Below are positions 17,583 to 28,245 of a stretch of 64,000 nt of DNA, in pieces. The DNA lies in assembly GCF_009930815.1 (NCBI RefSeq), contig NZ_CP022222.1, positions 3,452,501 through 3,516,500 of the forward strand, given 5' to 3'. Source of the stretch: Bradyrhizobium sp. CCBAU 051011. GTDB lineage: Bacteria; Pseudomonadota; Alphaproteobacteria; Rhizobiales; Xanthobacteraceae. Below the pieces are notes generated by a model. It worked only from the letters and a program-made list of their open reading frames with translations. It ran no database searches and was not told the origin of the DNA. Each line of letters opens with the position of its first letter. Within the stretch, counting starts at the first letter, position 1. Both the position numbers and the translations under genes were made by a program.

Positions 17583-18149
17583 CTACACCGCATCTAGCCG
17601 TTCGCGCTCCATCCTTATGTCGACCTCGCGCTCGACAAATTTCCATTCCTCGGTGGCGCGCAGCGTGCGGACCAGCTCCTCGAATTCGTCCGCATGCGCC
17701 GGGGCGTATTCGAACCAGGTCAGGAAGTCGAAGGGCTCGCCGAGATCGCGGCTGTGGAAGAGCTGGCGGGCGATATCAGGCAGATGTTTCAGGCTGCTCG
17801 CGATGTGCTGGGATTTGTCCTCGAAAATCTGCCGCCGCTCCTCCTGCGTCAGCTCCCACCAAGCCGCCGATTTCTTGATCGGGATCAGCGCGGCATAGGT
17901 CGCCTCGGGGCGGCCGATCTCGGCAGGCGAGGCGTCGAGCTGTTGCTTCTCGGCGCGCTCGGTATAGCGCAGGTGGCTGGCGACGCCGGCAAGCCGCCAG
18001 GCGGTCGGCGAGGGCATGATCGGCAGCGTGATGGACAGCGTATGCACGACCGACACCGAAGGCGTCGGCGCCAGCGACGCTCCCTTGACGGGCGCGAACC
18101 GCGTCACCCGCCACGCCCCGCTCCTGCCACCCCGGAAGATCGTGAACAT
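17583..18149 (-). CDS. chlorite dismutase-like haem protein
   Basis: A protein of about 188 residues. Its C-terminal half (ASSLKHLPDIARQLFHSRDLG, FDFLTWFEYAPAHADEFEEL, LRATEEWKFVEREVDIRM) follows the chlorite dismutase / Dyp-like superfamily, which also includes haem-biosynthetic HemQ. A candidate proximal histidine lies in LKHLPDIARQLFHSR. The length fits the small clade-2 Cld group. I use the internal ATG at 18149; an upstream start at 18191 is possible. Whether it degrades chlorite cannot be told. Confidence 0.78.
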   Translation of the reverse strand: MFTIFRGGRSGAWRVTRFAPVKGASLAPTPSVSVVHTLSITLPIMPSPTAWRLAGVASHLRYTERAEKQQLDASPAEIGRPEATYAALIPIKKSAAWWELTQEERRQIFEDKSQHIASSLKHLPDIARQLFHSRDLGEPFDFLTWFEYAPAHADEFEELVRTLRATEEWKFVEREVDIRMERERLDAV

Positions 18150-18211
18150 GAACGGGATGGAAGCGCGGAACGGGAAGGGATTCAAGCACACTTGGCCCTA
18201 CATTTGCCGTC

Positions 18212-18272
18212 AGGCCCGCACCTGACCCGGGCATCCACCTCTTTCTTCACTCTGGCGGGCCATGACGGCGAG
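18212..18272. repeat. decayed dispersed repeat (GCCCGGG / GGCCATGACGG type)
   Basis: The segment has GGCCCGcacctgACCCGGGCATCCACCTC followed by GGCGGGCCATGACGGCG. It resembles the repeat at 2296-2380 in order and sequence but with weaker arms, as if decayed. It lies between the chlorite dismutase-like gene and dnaG. Confidence 0.45.
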
Positions 18273-18391
18273 GGGATTGTGCCCGCTTTCCGTCCTGTGA
18301 ATAGCGGCGAGAAGCCTGATAAACATCGCTTTCGGAGCCCGCCTCCCTATATCCATGCTCGTTGGCAATCGCCCAGGCAAAAGCTTAACTT

Positions 18392-20392
18392 ATGCGCTTC
18401 ACCCCCCAATTCCTCGAAGAGCTGCGCGCCCGGCTTCCGGTCTCGGAAGTCGTCGGTCGGCGCGTGAAATTGAAGAAGGCAGGAAGGGAATTCAAGGGGC
18501 TGTCGCCGTTTCAACAGGAGAAGACGCCCTCGTTCACGGTCAACGACCAGAAGCAATTTTACCACGACTTCTCGACCGGAAAGCACGGCAACATCTTCGA
18601 CTTCGTCATGGAGACGGAAGGCGTTTCGTTCCCCGAGGCCGTCGAGCGCCTCGCCTCCATGGCCGGCATGCCGCTGCCGGCGGCAACGCCCGACGCCGCG
18701 CGCCACGAGCAACGCCGCAAGACGCTGCACGATGTGATGGAACTCGCGGCCAAATTCTTTGCCGATACGCTCGCCTCCCGCAACGGCGCCAAGGCCCGCG
18801 GCTATCTCGGCGACCGCGCCATTTCGCCGGCGACGCAGCTCCAGTTTCGCTTAGGGTATGCGCCGGCGGATCGTTTTGCGCTGAAGGAGCATCTGGGCGC
18901 GGAGGGCATTTCCACGGAGGACATGGTGGAAGCCGGGCTCTTGATCGGCGGCGACGACATCCCCGTTCCGTACGACCGCTTCAGGGATCGCGTGATGTTT
19001 CCGATCACCGATGCCAGGGGCCGCGTCATCGCCTTCGGCGGTCGCGCGCTGGAAAAGGACGTTCCGGCAAAATATCTGAACTCGCCGGAGACGCCGCTCT
19101 TCCACAAGGGCGACAATCTCTACAACCTCGCCACCGCGCGGCAGGCGACGCACAACGGCGCGCCGCTGATCGTGGTCGAAGGCTATGTCGACGTCATCGC
19201 CATGGTCACCGCGGGCTTCGGCGGCGCCGTCGCCCCGCTCGGCACGGCCTTGACCGAAAACCAGCTTGCGCTGCTCTGGAGGATGGCGGACGAGCCGATC
19301 CTCTGCTTCGACGGCGACCGCGCCGGGCAGAAGGCCGCCTACCGCGCCGCGGATCTCGCGTTTCCCAATCTCGCGCCCGGCAAAAGCCTGCGCTTTGCCC
19401 TGCTGCCGGAGGGGCAGGACCCGGACGACCTCGCGCGCACCGGCGGCCGCGTCGCGATCGAGGAAGTGATTTCTGCCGCACGCGGGCTCGCCGACATGAT
19501 CTGGTCGCGCGAGATCGAGGGCGGGACGTTTGCCACCCCCGAACGGCGCGCCGCGCTGGAAGCGCGCATCAACGAACTTTCCAACGGCATCCGCGACGAG
19601 GTCGTGCGCCGCTATTACCGCCAGGATCTCGCCGAGCGCCTGCAGCGCACCTTTGCGCCGCAGGGTGGGGGCGGCGGATACGGAAGAGGTAATTTCCGGT
19701 CCGGCCGCGGCGAATCACCCCGCGCGTTTGCCCCGCGCGGAGCGGCTCCGGCCGGCCGATTCGCCCCCCGCGGCGGCCGTCCCGGGGCAGCCCCGGGGAT
19801 CGCGCCCGGCCCCTACCAGGCGGCGAGCCCCCAGCTTGCGACCAGTCCGATCATGCGGGGACAGCGCAGCGCCATGTCCCGCCGCGAGGCGCTGATCCTG
19901 CAATCCCTCATTAACCACCCCTGGCTGTTGCACGACCATCTGGAGGAGGTGGCCGCCCTGGAACTGGCCCATCCCGAGGCCAACAAGCTTCGCGCCGGCA
20001 TTATCGCCGCCTTCGCCAACGACCATCACCATTCCCCTGACGTCGAAGAGCAGGCCGAGAAAATGCGCGGCGATCTCGAAACCCGTGGATTAAGCGAGAT
20101 TCTTCAACGGGTTGAGCGGGCGATCACGACCGCTGCGGTGTGGGCTGCAAGGCCGGGCGCGGCCCGCGAGGATGTTTTGGCCACCTGGCAGCAACTGGTT
20201 GTCTTGCATCAGAAAACACATGCCCTACTTAGGGAGAAGAAAGATGCCGAATTGGCGTTGGCTGAGGAAACCAGCGAGGCCAATCTGGCATGGCTGAAGG
20301 ATGTCGGCGCCCGGCTGGACTCCCTCGACGGCACCGAGGCCCTGATCGAGGGTTTTGGGGAGCTTTCGGGCCGGTTCCGTAAAAGCGTTTGA
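18392..20392 (+). CDS. dnaG: DNA primase
   Basis: A 666-residue primase that makes RNA primers at the replication fork. The N-terminal domain keeps the EKTPSFTVNDQKQFYH framework, but the four zinc ligands of E. coli DnaG are missing: Ser38, Gln41, Asp59 and Thr62 stand in for Cys, His, Cys, Cys. The TOPRIM motifs are intact (IVVEGYVDVIAM, then FDGDRAGQKAA). A Gly/Arg/Pro-rich linker (about 425-490) leads to the C-terminal helicase-binding domain. The order dnaG-rpoD is the conserved macromolecular-synthesis arrangement. Confidence 0.96.
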   Translation: MRFTPQFLEELRARLPVSEVVGRRVKLKKAGREFKGLSPFQQEKTPSFTVNDQKQFYHDFSTGKHGNIFDFVMETEGVSFPEAVERLASMAGMPLPAATPDAARHEQRRKTLHDVMELAAKFFADTLASRNGAKARGYLGDRAISPATQLQFRLGYAPADRFALKEHLGAEGISTEDMVEAGLLIGGDDIPVPYDRFRDRVMFPITDARGRVIAFGGRALEKDVPAKYLNSPETPLFHKGDNLYNLATARQATHNGAPLIVVEGYVDVIAMVTAGFGGAVAPLGTALTENQLALLWRMADEPILCFDGDRAGQKAAYRAADLAFPNLAPGKSLRFALLPEGQDPDDLARTGGRVAIEEVISAARGLADMIWSREIEGGTFATPERRAALEARINELSNGIRDEVVRRYYRQDLAERLQRTFAPQGGGGGYGRGNFRSGRGESPRAFAPRGAAPAGRFAPRGGRPGAAPGIAPGPYQAASPQLATSPIMRGQRSAMSRREALILQSLINHPWLLHDHLEEVAALELAHPEANKLRAGIIAAFANDHHHSPDVEEQAEKMRGDLETRGLSEILQRVERAITTAAVWAARPGAAREDVLATWQQLVVLHQKTHALLREKKDAELALAEETSEANLAWLKDVGARLDSLDGTEALIEGFGELSGRFRKSV

Positions 20393-20733
20393 CGTTTAAA
20401 AAATGATGCGGACGGCCTTGGCCTGGCCCGCGAAAAGACTCGCCAAATCCATGATTTGGCGGCAAAAACAGGGTTAAGCGAAGCTTAAGGGCCTTCGGGC
20501 TACGAAAGACAGAAACCGACGAATTGGAATTCGGGGTGGCGACGGTCTGCGCCGCCCTTTGCGCGTCGTAACCATGGTGCGGAAAAGCGGGTGCCGCTTT
20601 CCTCTCGTCATGCGAAGGCGAATGAACAGAACGGGGTGACGATCGCTCGACGTCATCTCGAACGAATTGAGTGAACAACTTGCGGGCCGGTGTGACGCAC
20701 GCCCGCATGAAGCGCGTTTCGGGAGCTTGATGA
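20393..20733. other. dnaG-rpoD intergenic region
   Basis: A 341-bp gap that probably carries the rpoD promoters. At 20441-20461, CGCCAAAT-ccatg-ATTTGGCG is a perfect inverted repeat just after dnaG, without a following U-run. I could not assign a -35/-10 pair with confidence. Confidence 0.5.
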
Positions 20734-22842
<2,109 letters not shown>

Positions 22843-22877
22843 GATCGGCATGCCCGGGCTTGACCTGGGCTTCAATC

Positions 22878-22905
22878 AACGGCGGGCGAAAGCCCGCCGT
22901 TTTCA
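22878..22905 (+). terminator. rpoD intrinsic terminator
   Basis: AACGGCGGGC-gaaa-GCCCGCCGTT is a perfect 10-bp stem with a GNRA-type loop, followed by TTTC. It lies 35 bp after the rpoD stop. The preceding GCCCGGGCTTGACCTGGGC resembles half of the dispersed repeat seen at 2296. Confidence 0.8.
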
Positions 22906-22942
22906 TGTTTGCTCCATCTTTGCGATTTGAGAACCGAATTCG

Positions 22943-23353
22943 ATGCCAACTTCTAACCTCGAAGCCAACAAGGCCCTCGTCCTTGCCCACTACGACGCTG
23001 TCACCAACAACCACGATCCCGACGCCATCCGCACCCAGGTCACCTCCGACTTCTTCGACCATGCCGCCAATGCGGTCATGTCGGCCGACCAGATAATCGC
23101 ACACTCGGCCGCGCTGCACGCCACTTTCGGAGAGCTGAAGGCGACGGCCGAGACCATCGTGGCCGAAGGCGACATGGTGGCGGCACGCGTCGTCTGGCGC
23201 GGCGTGCACAGGGGTCCCTGGCGCGGCATTGCGCCCACCGGCAAGCGCTTCGAATTCCGCGGCATGACCTTCTGGCGCATCCGCGACGGCAGGATCGCCG
23301 AGCGCTGGGCCGAGGTCGACTTTGCCTCGCTGGAGAAGCAGCTCCGCGGCTGA
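22943..23353 (+). CDS. SnoaL-like ester cyclase family protein
   Basis: A 136-residue NTF2-fold protein. Landmarks are NKALVLAHYDAVTNNHDPDAI, FFDHAANAVMSADQI, VAEGDMVAARVVWRGVHRGPWRGIAPTGK and FEFRGMTFWRIRDGRIAERW, the usual SnoaL/ester-cyclase pattern. Members range from polyketide cyclases to proteins without known activity. It stands alone after rpoD with no biosynthetic neighbours, so no role is assigned. Confidence 0.85.
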   Translation: MPTSNLEANKALVLAHYDAVTNNHDPDAIRTQVTSDFFDHAANAVMSADQIIAHSAALHATFGELKATAETIVAEGDMVAARVVWRGVHRGPWRGIAPTGKRFEFRGMTFWRIRDGRIAERWAEVDFASLEKQLRG

Positions 23354-23401
23354 GCCGATCCGCATCGACGCGACGGTGATTGGCGTCTACCATCGCCGGT
23401 C

Positions 23402-23788
23402 ATGACCAGTGCAAGTGCACGTCTGACCGTCTGGTACAACACGCGCTGCCCCGTCTGCGACGCCGGCATTGGCTGGCAGCGCAACAAGCTGCTTTCTGCC
23501 GTCCGCGCCGGCACCCTTTCATTCAAGGACATCAACGAAGAGCCAGAGGCGCTCGCAGCTTACGGCGCGTCGGTCGACGATGTACGCCGCCGTTTGCATG
23601 CAACCGACGAAGCCGGTCGGCTGATCGTGGGCGCGGATGTGGCGGTCGCGATCTGGCAGATGACGCCCGGGCAGAGCTGGTTGGCATCGCTGTTCGGCAA
23701 TCCGGTGCTGCTGCCGGCCACGCGATTTGCCTATGACCGGTTCGCGGATGTGCTGTTCGCGTGGAATAAGCGACGAGGGCATTGGTAG
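23402..23788 (+). CDS. DCC-family (DUF393) thiol-disulphide oxidoreductase-like protein
   Basis: A 128-residue protein starting LTVWYNTRCPVCDAGIGW. The CxxC matches the DCC family (usually YDGxCPxC), although the first Asp is replaced (YNTRCPVC). Later residues such as FKDINEEPEALAAYG also fit. The function is presumed redox-related. It follows the SnoaL-like gene by 48 bp and may be co-transcribed. Confidence 0.8.
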   Translation: MTSASARLTVWYNTRCPVCDAGIGWQRNKLLSAVRAGTLSFKDINEEPEALAAYGASVDDVRRRLHATDEAGRLIVGADVAVAIWQMTPGQSWLASLFGNPVLLPATRFAYDRFADVLFAWNKRRGHW

Positions 23789-23814
23789 GCTGACCCGCCC
23801 GGATGCGTGGCGTC

Positions 23815-24051
23815 CTATTTCTTCTTCGCCCCAACCCGGCTGATGCTCTTGATCTTGAGTTGCGGCCGGCCGGATTTCTCGGCGATTTCGCGATCCTGCT
23901 CGCTTAAATACGCGCGCGCCGGCTCATCGCCGTCGAGCCCGCCGAGCAGTTCAGCGGGCACGCGGCGGTTGGAGCGCTGGGAATCGTCTTCATAAACGAC
24001 GTTGAAAAAGGCGAATTCGCCTTTGGGATTGGTTCCGGGTTTTTTCGGCAT
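23815..24051 (-). CDS. conserved small hypothetical protein
   Basis: A 78-residue, charged protein (MPKKPGTNPKGEFAFFNVVYEDDSQRSN..., ending SISRVGAKKK). It starts at an ATG and its composition looks like a real soluble protein: a VPAELLGGLDGDEPARAYLSEQDREIAEKSG core with basic ends. I do not recognise a named family or function. It runs convergently with the DCC gene. Confidence 0.65.
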   Translation of the reverse strand: MPKKPGTNPKGEFAFFNVVYEDDSQRSNRRVPAELLGGLDGDEPARAYLSEQDREIAEKSGRPQLKIKSISRVGAKKK

Positions 24052-24293
24052 GCGCGGCTTGTCCCCGATCGGGGCGCCGCTGTCAAAGAAAATAACCCGC
24101 GTCGCGCGCCGATCTGCCCTGCGCGATCGGCGGAGAAAGCCCGTGCGAAGCGAGAGCGGTAAATCAAGAGCTGAGCGGTCTCGACACTGTCGGCTGGCGA
24201 CACTGCCAGGCTAACGCCGCCGGTGACGCGATTTGTTTATGACGGCTTTGGCGGCATACTGTTCGCCTGAAACAAACGGTAGGGGCGGTGGTG

Positions 24294-25640
24294 ATGCCGG
24301 CAGCCTCCAACACGAAGAGCGATCTCTCATCGGTGCTCATCGCCTGCTGCCTTGCCATGCTGGCGGTGGGCGACAACAGCACGGCGATCATGGCGGCGCT
24401 CCCCGACATGAAAGCCAGCCTGCAGCTTGGTCCGGCGGAAGTCGAATGGGTGGTCAATGCGTATCTCCTGACCGCCGCGATCTTCATCATCGTCGGTGGC
24501 GGCGCGGCGGATCAGCTCGGAGCGCGCAGGTCCTCGGTTGCCGGCATCGCCTTGTTCGCCCTCGCTTCGCTGATCATTGCGCTTGCGCCGACAGGCCCCG
24601 TCGTGGTCGGCGCACGCGCGCTGCAAGGGCTGGGGGCGGCGTTTGCGGTGGCCGGCACGCTCGCGGCAGTGTCCGAAGCCGCGCCTGATTCAAAACGGGC
24701 GGAGGCGATCGGCGCCTGGACCGGCTTTCTGATGCTCGGCTTCAGCATCGGGCCACTTATCGGCGGGGCCGTGACGCATTACGTGGGCTGGCGCTTTATC
24801 TTCTGGCTGAACGTCGCCGCCATGGTGCCCGCCGCGCTGATGCTGCAGCGGCATCCCGGCGCGGGCGGCCGACGCGCGATTTCGATGGACTGGGTGGGCC
24901 TCGGCATTCTCGCCGTCTTCATGGTGACGCTGATATCGGGATTGCAGGCGCTGGCGCATGTCCGCACCAATCCGCTGGCCGCCATTGTCCCGCTCGCGCT
25001 GGCCGTGATGGCGTTCATTGCATTGATCCGGACGGAGACACGGCGTCCGCAGCCGCTGGTCGATTTCGCCCTGTTCGCGAACCGGAATTTCGCGATCGCC
25101 GCCGGCCTGTTGTTTCTCGTGATGTTCGACATCATGACGCTGCTGCTCTACTACAATCTTTTTGCGCAATCTGCCGACGGCCTCGATATGTCAGCCATTG
25201 CGGCCGGCCTTTCCCTTCTGCCGCTCACGATTGCGCTGTTCGCCTTCGCGCGCGTGGCTCCAATGATTGCAATGCGGATCGGTGTGCGGCGCATGCTGAT
25301 AGGCGGCTCGCTTCTGCTCGCCGTCGGCTGCGCCATCGTCTGGTTGTCGTTTCAGACGAACGCGAAGTTCGCTGCTCTGATGCCCGGCCTGTTTGTCGCC
25401 GGCGCAGGGATAGCGCTCATCTACGCCTCGGCGCCGCGGCTCGGACTTGCGACACTGCCGCAACTGCAGGCGGGGAAGGGCTCCGGCATGCTCAATTCGT
25501 GCAGCTTTCTCGGCGGAACGGTCGGGGTGACGTTCGGGGGCATCGTATTCGCGCTCGCCGGATTCGCCGGCGTGCTTGTGCTGCTGGGAATTTCGGCACT
25601 GGCGAGCGCTGCGCTCTGCCTTCGGCTAAGGGCGGAATGA
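24294..25640 (+). CDS. MFS transporter, DHA2-like drug/proton antiporter
   Basis: A 448-residue inner-membrane transporter with 12 or more helices. Motifs are AALPDMKASLQLGPAEVEWVVNAYLL (helix 1 region), GAWTGFLMLGFSIGPLIGG (motif C) and GWRFIFWLNV, typical of EmrB/QacA-like DHA2 efflux pumps. I prefer the ATG at 24294, with AGGGGCGG upstream, over two GTGs just before it. The substrate is unknown and no regulator is adjacent. Confidence 0.88.
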   Translation: MPAASNTKSDLSSVLIACCLAMLAVGDNSTAIMAALPDMKASLQLGPAEVEWVVNAYLLTAAIFIIVGGGAADQLGARRSSVAGIALFALASLIIALAPTGPVVVGARALQGLGAAFAVAGTLAAVSEAAPDSKRAEAIGAWTGFLMLGFSIGPLIGGAVTHYVGWRFIFWLNVAAMVPAALMLQRHPGAGGRRAISMDWVGLGILAVFMVTLISGLQALAHVRTNPLAAIVPLALAVMAFIALIRTETRRPQPLVDFALFANRNFAIAAGLLFLVMFDIMTLLLYYNLFAQSADGLDMSAIAAGLSLLPLTIALFAFARVAPMIAMRIGVRRMLIGGSLLLAVGCAIVWLSFQTNAKFAALMPGLFVAGAGIALIYASAPRLGLATLPQLQAGKGSGMLNSCSFLGGTVGVTFGGIVFALAGFAGVLVLLGISALASAALCLRLRAE

Positions 25641-25715
25641 AACTGCGCTTTATCTGAGGGAAATCTGCAAATCTCCGCCCAGCTTTGATCGCGGTCATCA
25701 GCCACGCTCCGCGGC

Positions 25716-26657
25716 GTGCATCACGTCCCCAACCCGAGCGCCGCCGCCATCTGGCCACCGCTTCGCCGTTTCATCGCGGGCGAATGTCGCCTCGGCCGCT
25801 TCATGGCGCGCCGCCGCGCGACATCAGCGGTTTACGAATTCTTCCGCTTTGGCGTGAAGCAGGCATGGGCCTGCCTGTTCGGCGGCATCGCCGTGTTCCT
25901 GATGATCGCCACCTGGCGGTTCTATCCGGCGAGCGCGCCGCTCGCGCGCTACGACTTTCTGTTTCTCTGCATGATCGCCGTTCAGATCGCGCTGCTCGCC
26001 GGCCGGCTGGAGACGCTGGAAGAAGCCAAGGTGATCCTGATCTATCACCTCGTCGGCACGGTGATGGAGCTCTTCAAGACCGAGGTCGGCTCCTGGATCT
26101 ATCCGGAGCCGAATTTTGTCCGGATCGGCGGCGTGCCGCTGTTTTCCGGCTTCATGTATTCCTGCATCGGCAGCTATATCTGCCGCGCCTGGCGTCTGTT
26201 CGATTTCGAATTCACCGCGCACCCGCGCCGACTCGCGCTGGCTGTGCTCAGCGTCGCGATCTATGTCAACTTCTTCAGCCATCACTACATGCTCGATCTG
26301 CGCTGGCTGCTGTTCACTCTTGCCGGCTGGCTCTTCTTCCACACCCGCGTCTATTTCAGGGTCTGGCACGCGCAACGTTCGATGCCGCTGTTGCTCGGGC
26401 TCGTGCTGGTGACGTTGTTCATCTGGTTTTCGGAAAACATCGGCACGTTCACAAAAACCTGGGTCTATCCATCGCAGCGGCACGGCTGGTCGATGGTATC
26501 CGTCGACAAGATCGGCTCGTGGTTTCTGCTGCTGATCATCAGCTACACGCTGGTGAGCCTGATCAACAAGCCGAGGCAGAGGCGGGGCGATGATCGTGCG
26601 ACCAGTGTCCGCGAACAGCTCAATCGCACGCCGGATTTTTCGCACCCCCGATCGTGA
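25716..26657 (+). CDS. DUF817 family integral membrane protein
   Basis: A 313-residue multi-pass membrane protein. Segments such as GSWIYPEPNFVRIGGVPLFSGFMYS, VNFFSHHYMLDLRW and ENIGTFTKTWVYPSQRHGW are hallmarks of DUF817. The function is unknown; the conserved His and Trp residues facing the membrane ends hint at a redox or transport role, but this is a guess. Its 3' end overlaps the convergent GH79-like gene by 38 bp. Confidence 0.86.
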   Translation: MHHVPNPSAAAIWPPLRRFIAGECRLGRFMARRRATSAVYEFFRFGVKQAWACLFGGIAVFLMIATWRFYPASAPLARYDFLFLCMIAVQIALLAGRLETLEEAKVILIYHLVGTVMELFKTEVGSWIYPEPNFVRIGGVPLFSGFMYSCIGSYICRAWRLFDFEFTAHPRRLALAVLSVAIYVNFFSHHYMLDLRWLLFTLAGWLFFHTRVYFRVWHAQRSMPLLLGLVLVTLFIWFSENIGTFTKTWVYPSQRHGWSMVSVDKIGSWFLLLIISYTLVSLINKPRQRRGDDRATSVREQLNRTPDFSHPRS

Positions 26658-28203
26658 GGAAGGTGATCGTGGCAGGCAGCAGCTCAACCGTATCAGGTGA
26701 CGCTGTCACCGCGGCAAGCTGCGGAAGTTCATCATTCGGGCCAAGCTCCAGGACCGTTCCATTCAGCTTCACGGCTTCGCTTTGCAGATCATCCGCCGAC
26801 AGCGTGTAGCGTTCGCCGGCCTCGGGCAATCGCAGCGCTGCGGCATCCGTCCTGCTGGTATTGATGGCAAGCAGCATGACGGCCCCACGAATGCCGCGCC
26901 GGCAATGCGCGTAGAGATGCATACCCTTGTGCCTGCCGGCGTCGAGAACAATTGTGCCCATCAGGGCGCGCCACAGCAGCGCCGCCCAATAGTTAGGCCG
27001 CGGGCGGAACGTCCTCTCGTCAAGCAGGCCGTAATCGCTCGCAGCCAGCGTGTTGTGCGCAACCATTTGGACGCCGGCTCGGGCAAGCCGGCCGAGTTGA
27101 TCGAGATATCGGAACGTATCGAGGAAAGTGGAAGCCCAGGGATTGCCGCCGCAGGCTGCCTCGGCGGTTTCGGTCAGCCACATCGGTTTTCCCGGTGCAA
27201 ATTCGTCCCTGAGCGATTGGTAAAACGCGAGCGTCTGGCCCGTGCTCGCCAGCCACGCTTCCGAAAGCGCGGCCTCAGGCGTAGTTTGACCCGGAGCGCA
27301 TCGTTGCGAGAGGGCGCCGTAGTGATGATAGGAAAAAGCGTTGATGCCGGGTCCGGATGCCGTAAGCAGGTCCCGCGTGATGATGAATTCGGCGCTGGAC
27401 TGCCTGGATGATTGCGACGTTGTCTCGCCGATCGAGCCGGGGCCCAGAACGATCACATCCGGTTCGCTTGCCTTGATGAACGCAACAAAGGCTTTGAAGT
27501 CCCGCCCGTAAGCCGCCGCGTCGTATCCCCTGGGTGCGCCGCCCATCGCGGCCAGTGTCGGCTCGTTCATGAACTCGGCGGCGGCAATTCTGCCACCGGC
27601 GGATTTTGTGTAGGCGAAGATGCGACGCGCCTGATCGCTCTGCCATTGACCTGCTGCGTCCCGGACACCGGGCCCTGTTGCCATCGAGGTCACGATATCT
27701 GCTCTGACAGCGCCGGCAAAGTCGATGACAGCTTTCCAGCGCTCGCGGCTCAGCACCGCGCGGAAACCGTCGGGCGGCGTCGAGGGCGCCTCGTCGTTCT
27801 CGGCGAAGTATGTGGTGTTGGCCCAGGTGCCGCTGACGCGCACGTAAGCTGGCGCCAGCGCCGCAGCCAATGTGCGCAGTCGCCGATTCGATAGGTCGAT
27901 GGGCTGGCGATATTCGTAGAGGTCGGGATTCCCGCCCCTTGGCATGTTTCCTGCGTTGACGGCGCCGCGATCCGATGGCGCTCGGCTACTTGCCCTGTAA
28001 GGCTTCCAGAAGCGTCCCCCGGTTACCTCGACCATTTCCAAATTGTACGATTGAAAGCGCTCGTCGATGGTACCGAGGCGGGGCAATCGTGAAGGGTCTA
28101 CGAAAAGCGTTGGCGCCTGCGCGGCTGCCTTCTGGCTTCCGGCCAGCGCGGCGACCACAATTCCCATTCCGACTTTGAAACCACTGGACCTGGGCATAGC
28201 CAT
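26620..28203 (-). CDS. GH79-like (heparanase/beta-glucuronidase type) secreted glycosidase
   Basis: A 527-residue exported protein with signal peptide GIVVAALAGSQKAAAQA. The clan-A glycosidase residues are visible: the acid/base Glu in AAEFMNEPTLAA (Asn-Glu pair) and the nucleophile Glu in PMWLTETAEAACGG. VRVSGTWANTTYF and the C-terminal beta domain (HLYAHCRRGIRGAVMLLAINTS) are as in heparanase-like GH79 enzymes, which cut glucuronides. ATG codons at 28203 and 28197 are both possible starts. It follows the OmpA gene by 42 bp and is probably in one operon. Confidence 0.78.
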   Translation of the reverse strand: MAMPRSSGFKVGMGIVVAALAGSQKAAAQAPTLFVDPSRLPRLGTIDERFQSYNLEMVEVTGGRFWKPYRASSRAPSDRGAVNAGNMPRGGNPDLYEYRQPIDLSNRRLRTLAAALAPAYVRVSGTWANTTYFAENDEAPSTPPDGFRAVLSRERWKAVIDFAGAVRADIVTSMATGPGVRDAAGQWQSDQARRIFAYTKSAGGRIAAAEFMNEPTLAAMGGAPRGYDAAAYGRDFKAFVAFIKASEPDVIVLGPGSIGETTSQSSRQSSAEFIITRDLLTASGPGINAFSYHHYGALSQRCAPGQTTPEAALSEAWLASTGQTLAFYQSLRDEFAPGKPMWLTETAEAACGGNPWASTFLDTFRYLDQLGRLARAGVQMVAHNTLAASDYGLLDERTFRPRPNYWAALLWRALMGTIVLDAGRHKGMHLYAHCRRGIRGAVMLLAINTSRTDAAALRLPEAGERYTLSADDLQSEAVKLNGTVLELGPNDELPQLAAVTASPDTVELLPATITFLTIGGAKNPACD

Positions 28204-28245
28204 TGTCCTTGGCAGCCAAAGCGGGCCTAGGCCCACGCGTTGATG

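Noticed and set aside
18355..19692. Plus-strand frame of 445 codons overlapping dnaG
   Set aside because: Out-of-phase shadow of dnaG, very Arg/Gly-rich.
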